This document shows positions 58,749 through 64,000 of a DNA stretch of 64,000 nucleotides, in pieces. The DNA is taken from NCBI GenBank assembly GCA_014873095.1, contig CP050848.1, positions 434,001-498,000 of the forward strand, read 5' to 3'. The translations under genes were made by a program, and so were the position numbers. Under the pieces are notes generated by a model. The model made no database searches and was not told the DNA's origin. It saw only the letters and a list, made by a program, of their open reading frames with translations. Each line of letters opens with the position of its first letter. Position 1 is the stretch's first letter. Source of the DNA: Planctomycetales bacterium ZRK34. GTDB taxonomy: Bacteria; Planctomycetota; Phycisphaerae; Phycisphaerales; Zrk34.

Positions 58749-60422
58749 ATGATGAATTCGCTGACGCTACCCCAGGCCAGGCGATCGCTGCAGACCAAGG
58801 CGATCATCGCGGTCACGGCGCTGGTGACGGTCCCCACCGCGCTGTGCGGGTATCTCATGCATGCGCGTGCCGCGCAGGCGATGGAGCGGACGCTGATGCG
58901 CGACTCGGTCGTGCTCGCCCAGACCACCAGCCACCTGATCGAAGGCTACTTCGAGTCCAACCGCCTGGACAATCTCAGCGGCGCGATTCAGTCGGTCATG
59001 GAAGACCCCCGCATCGCCTTCATGGTCATCACCGACGACAACGGCCGCGTCGTCGAACAGCGCTACAACGAGCCGCTGGCATGGCACACCTACCAGGCCC
59101 AGTTGACGCCGCAGGAACGCACCACCCCGCTGACGCTCAACCGCTCGATCAAGCTGACCGACCACAACGACGATGCCATGCTCGTGGTCCGTCGTCAGTT
59201 GATCCGCTCAGAGCCCGCCACCGCCACGACGGTTCAGACCACCTCGACGTCCGCCGCCGCGGCGCCGAAAAATCGAACCGCCCGCCACCTCAGCGGCTAC
59301 CTGGAGCTTGGCCTCAGCGATCCCGATCAACGTGTCCTGCTGACCGATCTGCGCGACGCGACGATCCTGGTCGTGGCGGTGATCAGTCTGCTTTGTGTGC
59401 CGCTGGTGATCTGGTGGGTGCGCGGGTGGATCACCCCGCTGCGGCGCATGCTCGCCGCGACATTGCAACTCGGCCTCGGGGAGCGCTTCGAGCATGTCGA
59501 CATCCGACGCGAAGACGAGATCGGCATGCTCGCGCGGTCGTTCAACGCCATGGCGGAGAATCTGTCGGCGATTCAGAACGCCTTGATCAACGCCAACGAA
59601 CAACTCGAGCACAAGGTCGCCCAGCGCACCCGTGAGTTGGAAAAGGCCAACACGCGCCTCGAGCAGGAGATGGTCGAAAAAGACCAGTTCATCCGGGCTG
59701 TGACCCACGACCTGGGCGCGCCGCTGCGGAATATCGACGGCCTGGCCAGCATGCTCATGCTCAAGCACAAGGCCCATCTTGAAGAGGATGTGCTGTCCAA
59801 GCTCGAACGCATCAGCGCCAACGTCAAGGCGGAAAACGAACTGCTCAACGACCTGCTGGAATTGTCACGCATCAAAACCCGCCAGGGACGCAAGCACGAC
59901 ATCGATCTGCAGGAAGTCATCAACTCGATCCGCGATTCGCTGGGTTTCGACCTGGAAAGCCATCGCATCGAGTTGTGCGTCGACGCGTCGATGCCCGCGC
60001 TCCACGCCGAGCGCAACCGCATTCGACAGGTGTTTCAGAATCTGATCGACAACGCCATCAAGTACATGCCCGACGAGGCGACCGAGCGGAAGATCAGCGT
60101 CGGCGCCGAGCGCGGCCACGATCACGAATGGATCTTCCACGTCCGCGATACCGGCCACGGCATCGCCGAGAAAGACCAACAGGACATCTTCCAGGTCTTC
60201 CGGCGCGCCCGCTATTCCGGGAACCCACACGCCGCCGGGCGCGGGGTCGGCCTGGCCACCGTCAAAACCATCATCGAGCACTACGGCGGAACCATCTGGG
60301 TCACCAGCAAGCCACCCCATGGCGCCACCTTCTTTTTCACGCTCGACCCCCAATACATACACGACCCGCTGGCCTCGGCCGAAGATAAGGCCTCCCGCGA
60401 ACCGGCCGGTGTGACGGATTGA
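58749..60422 (+). CDS. Membrane sensor histidine kinase with HAMP domain
   Basis: A 557-residue kinase. TM1 is about 17-37, a sensor domain of about 165 residues follows (FMVITDDNGRVVEQRYNEPL), and TM2 is about 204-226. HAMP (RGWITPLRRMLAATLQLGLG...) leads into a coiled coil (QLEHKVAQRTRELEKANTRL). HisKA has H320 in AVTHDLGAPLRN. HATPase motifs: NLIDNAIKYMPDE (N box), VRDTGHGIAEKD (G1), GRGVGLATVKTIIEHYGG (G2). ATG 58749 or 58752 is used, with GGAG adjacent. The next gene, 30 bp away, encodes a REC-GGDEF protein, the likely partner. Confidence 0.92.
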   Translation: MMNSLTLPQARRSLQTKAIIAVTALVTVPTALCGYLMHARAAQAMERTLMRDSVVLAQTTSHLIEGYFESNRLDNLSGAIQSVMEDPRIAFMVITDDNGRVVEQRYNEPLAWHTYQAQLTPQERTTPLTLNRSIKLTDHNDDAMLVVRRQLIRSEPATATTVQTTSTSAAAAPKNRTARHLSGYLELGLSDPDQRVLLTDLRDATILVVAVISLLCVPLVIWWVRGWITPLRRMLAATLQLGLGERFEHVDIRREDEIGMLARSFNAMAENLSAIQNALINANEQLEHKVAQRTRELEKANTRLEQEMVEKDQFIRAVTHDLGAPLRNIDGLASMLMLKHKAHLEEDVLSKLERISANVKAENELLNDLLELSRIKTRQGRKHDIDLQEVINSIRDSLGFDLESHRIELCVDASMPALHAERNRIRQVFQNLIDNAIKYMPDEATERKISVGAERGHDHEWIFHVRDTGHGIAEKDQQDIFQVFRRARYSGNPHAAGRGVGLATVKTIIEHYGGTIWVTSKPPHGATFFFTLDPQYIHDPLASAEDKASREPAGVTD

Positions 60423-60452
60423 TACAAGGTTTGATCAAGGATTGCCCCCGCG

Positions 60453-61574
60453 ATGACGAATCATTTCACACCCAATATTTTGCTGATCGAAGACGATCCG
60501 GATACCGCCGAGCTGATCCGCGAAACGTTGAACGATCATTTCGGTGTCGATCATCTGACTCATGCGCCGTGTGTCGCTGAAGCCCTCGAACACGACCTGA
60601 TCAGCTTCGATCTCGTCTTATCGGATATGAACCTGCCCGACGGGCACGGCCTGGAACTGCTGGACAAGCTCCTGGATCGCCGCAAGGATCTGCCCGTCAT
60701 CATGGTCACCAGCGAGTCAGACCTCGAACTGGCCACGCGGTGCATCCGCAAAGGCGCGTATGACTACGTCGTCAAGTCCGGCGATTATCTGTTCACGATT
60801 CCGTTGATCGTCGAGAAGAATCTCGCGGTGTGGCAGATCAAGGTGCAGAACCTCCACCTGCACCACGAGCTGGAGCAGACCCTCGAAGAGCTTCGCATCA
60901 AGAATCAACAGCTCGAAGAAGCCGTCACCAAGCTCGAAGCCCAGGCGTCGACCGACCCGCTGACGCAGTTGGCCAATCGTCGTCACATCCAGGCTGCGCT
61001 GGAGCGGGCCTTCGCCGAAGCCAGCCGGTACAACACCGACCTCGCCGGCGTCATGATCGACCTTGATGGTTTCAAACAGCTCAACGACACGCTCGGCCAC
61101 CAGGAAGGCGACCACCTGCTGCAGCTCATGTCGCGCGTGTTGCAGGCCAACTGCCGCCGATGCGACATCGCCGGTCGCTACGGCGGTGATGAATTCGTGC
61201 TGATCATGCCGCACACCGATCCGTACATCGCCCAGCAGGTCGCCTCGCGCATCAAGGCTGAGTTCGTCGAGTCCGCCCGCTCGACGTTCCCTGATTTCGA
61301 AGGTATCAACCTCTCGATCGGCATCGCCTGCACTTCGCTGAGTCGCCCCGCCAGCGCCGATCAGCTCGTGGCCCTGGCCGATGCGGCGCTGTACCGCGCC
61401 AAGCAGGCCGGCAAGGCGCGCATCATCGTGCACGACTGGCCCCAGGTTCCGCGCGGCAACAGCCCCTTGAACCCCGCTTCCCCTTCGTCGAACGTCTCCA
61501 AGCCGCCGTTCCGCGGCACGTTCAATGACCGATCGAACCCGACTTCGCCATCTTCCCCGCCTCGCCGCTGCTGA
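60453..61574 (+). CDS. REC-GGDEF diguanylate cyclase response regulator
   Basis: A 373-residue regulator that should make cyclic di-GMP when phosphorylated. The receiver domain has acidic D14/D15 and phospho-acceptor D58 (LVLSDMNLPDG), with the conserved Lys near VVKSGDY. A coiled-coil linker (LEELRIKNQQLEEAVTKLEA) leads to the GGDEF domain with intact GGDEF at 244-248. RRCD five residues earlier matches the RxxD inhibitory site. The C-terminal 45 residues (Pro/Ser-rich) overlap the convergent antiporter gene by 53 bp. Similar in layout to WspR/PleD-type proteins. Confidence 0.93.
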   Translation: MTNHFTPNILLIEDDPDTAELIRETLNDHFGVDHLTHAPCVAEALEHDLISFDLVLSDMNLPDGHGLELLDKLLDRRKDLPVIMVTSESDLELATRCIRKGAYDYVVKSGDYLFTIPLIVEKNLAVWQIKVQNLHLHHELEQTLEELRIKNQQLEEAVTKLEAQASTDPLTQLANRRHIQAALERAFAEASRYNTDLAGVMIDLDGFKQLNDTLGHQEGDHLLQLMSRVLQANCRRCDIAGRYGGDEFVLIMPHTDPYIAQQVASRIKAEFVESARSTFPDFEGINLSIGIACTSLSRPASADQLVALADAALYRAKQAGKARIIVHDWPQVPRGNSPLNPASPSSNVSKPPFRGTFNDRSNPTSPSSPPRRC

Positions 61575-62943
61575 CCAGCGCCCAGCGGTACGCGATCGGC
61601 CCCGCCATCGCGTGTACCGCCACCAGCCCCAGCAGCAGATTCCCCAGCGCCCCCGCCCAGGGTGAGCCCGCGAAGCTCTGCACCACCAGCGTCGCCAGCG
61701 CCAGCGTCACGCCCGCCTGCGGCGTCAGCGCCAGCCACAGCTTGCCTCGCCACTCCGGTTCGAGCCCGAGTCGCTTGCCCGTCCATGTCACCACCGCCCA
61801 CACGCCCACCGCTCGCACCACCACCACGATGCCCGCCGCCAGCGCCGCCGACGCCACCGCAAACACCGACAGATCCAACTCCGCCCCCGCCACCGCGAAG
61901 AACAAACAGTACACCGGCAGGCTCATCTCCTCGATCGTCTTGAACAGCGGTTCCGAACGCTTGGGCCGGAAGTTCCGCATGGTCAGTCCCGCCGCCAGCG
62001 CCATCAGCAGCGGCTCCAGGTGAATGTGCTGATCCGTGCCCGGCATGTGAAACTTCTGTTCGCCCAGCAACGCAAAAAGAAAACACGACACCACCACGAA
62101 AAACACCAGGTGCCCGCGCACGTGCTCGACAAACCACGCCATGACCAATCCCAGCAGCGCCCCCAGCAGAATCGATCCGCCGAGCTGCGCCCCGACCGCC
62201 AGCAGAAACGTCGCCGAGATCGCTGTCTGTTCATCGAGCAGGCCTTTGCCCACCGAGATCAGCGCGGCAAAAAACACAATGATCGTCAGATCCTTGCAAA
62301 CGGTCACCGCCAGCGTCGTGCGACTCAGCGGCCCGTCGGCGCGGCACTCGTTGATCAGCGCGATCGCCACCGACGGACTGTTGCCCGAAGCGATCAATCC
62401 CAAAAAGCCGTACGCGATGACCAGTTGCATCGTCGTCATCGCCTCGTCCGTGCGGATCACCGGCAACACCCCATGCAGCGCCCAGCACACGCCGAACACC
62501 AGCCCCGCCACGCCCAGCACATTCGCCAGCGTCAACGCCGCGATGCGTTTGCCCTGTTTCAGCAGCCAGTCCAGGTGAATCTCGCCGCCGGCCGTGATCG
62601 CGATCAGCGAGATCGCCAGGTACTTGATGAACCGCAGATCGACCACCTGCGCCGAGGATATCAGCGGCGTACCGCGCTGCAGCTTTTCCAGCACGACCGC
62701 CGGCAGCAGCGACTCAGCGCCCAGCGCCCATAGCGACGGCCCCACCAGCATGCCGAATAGCAGATACCCGCTGATGCGCGGCAGCTTGATCCCGGCAAAC
62801 AGTCGCCCCGTCAGCCACGCACCCAGCATCAGAAAACCAATCGAAAGCGCCGTGATCGTCCGCTGATCGATACCCGGATCGCGCAGCAGCAGCGCTCCGA
62901 AGACCACCATGCACAACAGCAATATGCTCACCAGCATCTTCAC
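61522..62943 (-). CDS. CPA2-type sodium (potassium)/proton antiporter
   Basis: A 473-residue membrane protein with about 12 helices. LPRISGYLLFGMLVGPSLWA matches the conserved P-x-x-x-G-x-x-x-G-P start of KefB/NhaS-like antiporters. LIAITAGGEIHLDWLLKQGK, SGNSPSVAIALINECRADGP and VTVCKDLTIIVFFAALI carry the substrate-binding segments, with acidic Asp in CKDL. GTG 62943 (or ATG 62937) starts it, overlapping the stop of the upstream antiporter gene (GTGA). Ion specificity cannot be read. The 3' end overlaps the GGDEF gene. Confidence 0.88.
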   Translation of the reverse strand: MKMLVSILLLCMVVFGALLLRDPGIDQRTITALSIGFLMLGAWLTGRLFAGIKLPRISGYLLFGMLVGPSLWALGAESLLPAVVLEKLQRGTPLISSAQVVDLRFIKYLAISLIAITAGGEIHLDWLLKQGKRIAALTLANVLGVAGLVFGVCWALHGVLPVIRTDEAMTTMQLVIAYGFLGLIASGNSPSVAIALINECRADGPLSRTTLAVTVCKDLTIIVFFAALISVGKGLLDEQTAISATFLLAVGAQLGGSILLGALLGLVMAWFVEHVRGHLVFFVVVSCFLFALLGEQKFHMPGTDQHIHLEPLLMALAAGLTMRNFRPKRSEPLFKTIEEMSLPVYCLFFAVAGAELDLSVFAVASAALAAGIVVVVRAVGVWAVVTWTGKRLGLEPEWRGKLWLALTPQAGVTLALATLVVQSFAGSPWAGALGNLLLGLVAVHAMAGPIAYRWALVSSGEAGKMAKSGSIGH

Positions 62944-64000
62944 GGCGTCATGTCCTCCGGCTGCTCATGCGAGCCATGCTGTAAAAACGCAAACGCCTCG
63001 GCCATCACGCCGATCATCACCACGATCATCACCACCTGTCCGCCGGACAGCGGTGTCAGTTCCGAGCGGCCCAGCGGCGCGATCGCATAACCGACCGCCA
63101 TCGCGATCGCCAGCGGGTTCTGACGAATCAGTCCCACCAGGGCCGGCGGGTTGTGTTGAATCTTCATCTGCCGCCGGATGATCCGCTGATCGATCAGCTT
63201 GACGATCCCGCGCATGATCACCAGCGCCAACATCAGCGACACGGCCTGCGGACTCAGCCTCGGGTCCGCCAGCACGCCCGCCACCAGCATCAGCGCCATC
63301 GCTACCGGCTGCTCGGCCTCGATGATCACCCGCTGAAATCGCTGCAGCGGTTTGCCGGTGAAGTTGACGATGATTGCCCCGGCCAGGGCCGCAACCAGCA
63401 AGGGGCTGTAGCCCAGCGTCGCCGCCGCTCCGGCCGTCAGCGTGACCAGCCCCAGCAGCACCACCAGAAACTCACCTTCGCTGCGGCCGGCCAGGCTCAT
63501 GAGCCATTTGCCCATCAGCCCCATCGTCATCCCCACGCCCAGCGAGATCATCACGCCCAGCGTCATGTCCCACGCCGACCACGTGATGCCATCGAGCATG
63601 TCGATGCTGAACGATTTGAACAGCAGGCCGTAGACCGCCACCGCCGCCAGCGAGCTGATACCCGCCGCGGCGCGGATCACCGGCATCACATGATCCGCAT
63701 CATGCACCCGCCGCTGAAGACTCCGCACCTCCGCCGACCAGCCGGCCCCGAACACACCCATCAGCAGCGCCACCGGCAGCGCCGACATGATCGCCACATC
63801 GAAGACCGCGAGAATCGCCAGCGTCGTGGCTGACAACACCAGCACGCTCAACAACATGTCGATGCCCGTCAGGGCGAACACGCTGCCCGGCACGGCGCGC
63901 GGCAGCGTGCGATGCGCCTGCAGGCCGACCATCAACCCGATCCACCCCAGGCAGAACAGAATCAGCGGCTCGACTTCCAGCAACTGTTCCGGCAAAACAA
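62940..64000 (-). CDS. CPA-type antiporter, second gene (5' part outside window)
   Basis: The visible frame encodes 353 codons of a polytopic membrane protein with about 10 helices. EPLILFCLGWIGLMVGLQAH near the beginning, LVVLLGLVTLTAGAAATLGYS and IVNFTGKPLQRFQRVIIEAE are family-like. No ATG starts it inside the window, and typical members have further N-terminal helices, so the true start is probably beyond 64000. It is coupled to the downstream antiporter by a 4-nt overlap. The pair may be two halves of one hetero-oligomeric transporter or two separate antiporters. Confidence 0.75.
   Translation of the reverse strand, partial: VLPEQLLEVEPLILFCLGWIGLMVGLQAHRTLPRAVPGSVFALTGIDMLLSVLVLSATTLAILAVFDVAIMSALPVALLMGVFGAGWSAEVRSLQRRVHDADHVMPVIRAAAGISSLAAVAVYGLLFKSFSIDMLDGITWSAWDMTLGVMISLGVGMTMGLMGKWLMSLAGRSEGEFLVVLLGLVTLTAGAAATLGYSPLLVAALAGAIIVNFTGKPLQRFQRVIIEAEQPVAMALMLVAGVLADPRLSPQAVSLMLALVIMRGIVKLIDQRIIRRQMKIQHNPPALVGLIRQNPLAIAMAVGYAIAPLGRSELTPLSGGQVVMIVVMIGVMAEAFAFLQHGSHEQPEDMTP

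Overview
This GC-rich window reads as a chromosome segment of a planctomycete, most likely class Phycisphaerae. The indications are: pseudopilins with FTLIELLVVVSIIALL leaders and DGHV tails, FecR-type membrane proteins paired with small sigma factors, LamG and PEP-CTERM surface proteins, FGly sulfatases, a futalosine-type menaquinone pathway, duplicated clpP, and many dispersed palindromic repeats. I see no rRNA, tRNA, CRISPR array or prophage. Both ends cut through genes: a zinc-ribbon protein at the left and a cation/proton antiporter at the right.

Layout. 1-9.9 kb: mixed housekeeping genes (zinc-ribbon protein, gcvH, an HtrA protease, a PagL-like lipid A deacylase, a PHP phosphatase, a RAYT transposase bracketed by its own palindromes, cysC, a PfkB kinase, a DUF1444-like protein, a glutamine amidotransferase). 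9.9-18.7 kb: an M20 amidohydrolase, two adjacent giant coiled-coil proteins with a two-helix Wzz-like membrane end, mqnE and sthA. 18.8-33.5 kb: an uninterrupted minus-strand surface-protein island holding a sulfatase, three pseudopilins, five PEP-CTERM proteins, a lipoprotein, and two sigma-FecR pairs. 33.6-41.8 kb: an SLC13 permease, an SGNH hydrolase, a second sulfatase, a two-component pair and hflX. 42-54 kb: ctpA-tsaD, an RNA methyltransferase, mlaE, a CBS-protein pair, clpP1-clpP2-lipoprotein, smpB, and yidC-mnmE. 54-64 kb: a metallophosphoesterase, an SDR, a probable small RNA, nuoI, mqnB-mqnD, a lipoprotein, a histidine kinase with a REC-GGDEF regulator, and two overlapping antiporter genes.

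The most unusual part is the surface-protein island. In each of its two cassettes a sigma factor overlaps a FecR-like gene by 4 nt. The FecR protein ends in an extracytoplasmic domain (LamG in one, an NPCBM-like module in the other), and the same domain type forms the neighbouring downstream PEP-CTERM protein. This suggests cassettes in which the membrane regulator carries a copy of the module it controls.

The second theme is a dense set of palindromic repeat families lying between genes and sometimes inside them. One family brackets the RAYT transposase. Two families have entered the mnmE reading frame, and one supplies the signal peptide of a lipoprotein. Other points of interest are a metallophosphoesterase that seems to need an AUC start, an orphan sRNA with promoter and terminator, and a 21-bp palindrome abutting the -35 box of the CBS-protein promoter.

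All calls come from reading sequence and translated frames by eye. Family names rest on recognised motifs, and no database search was run.
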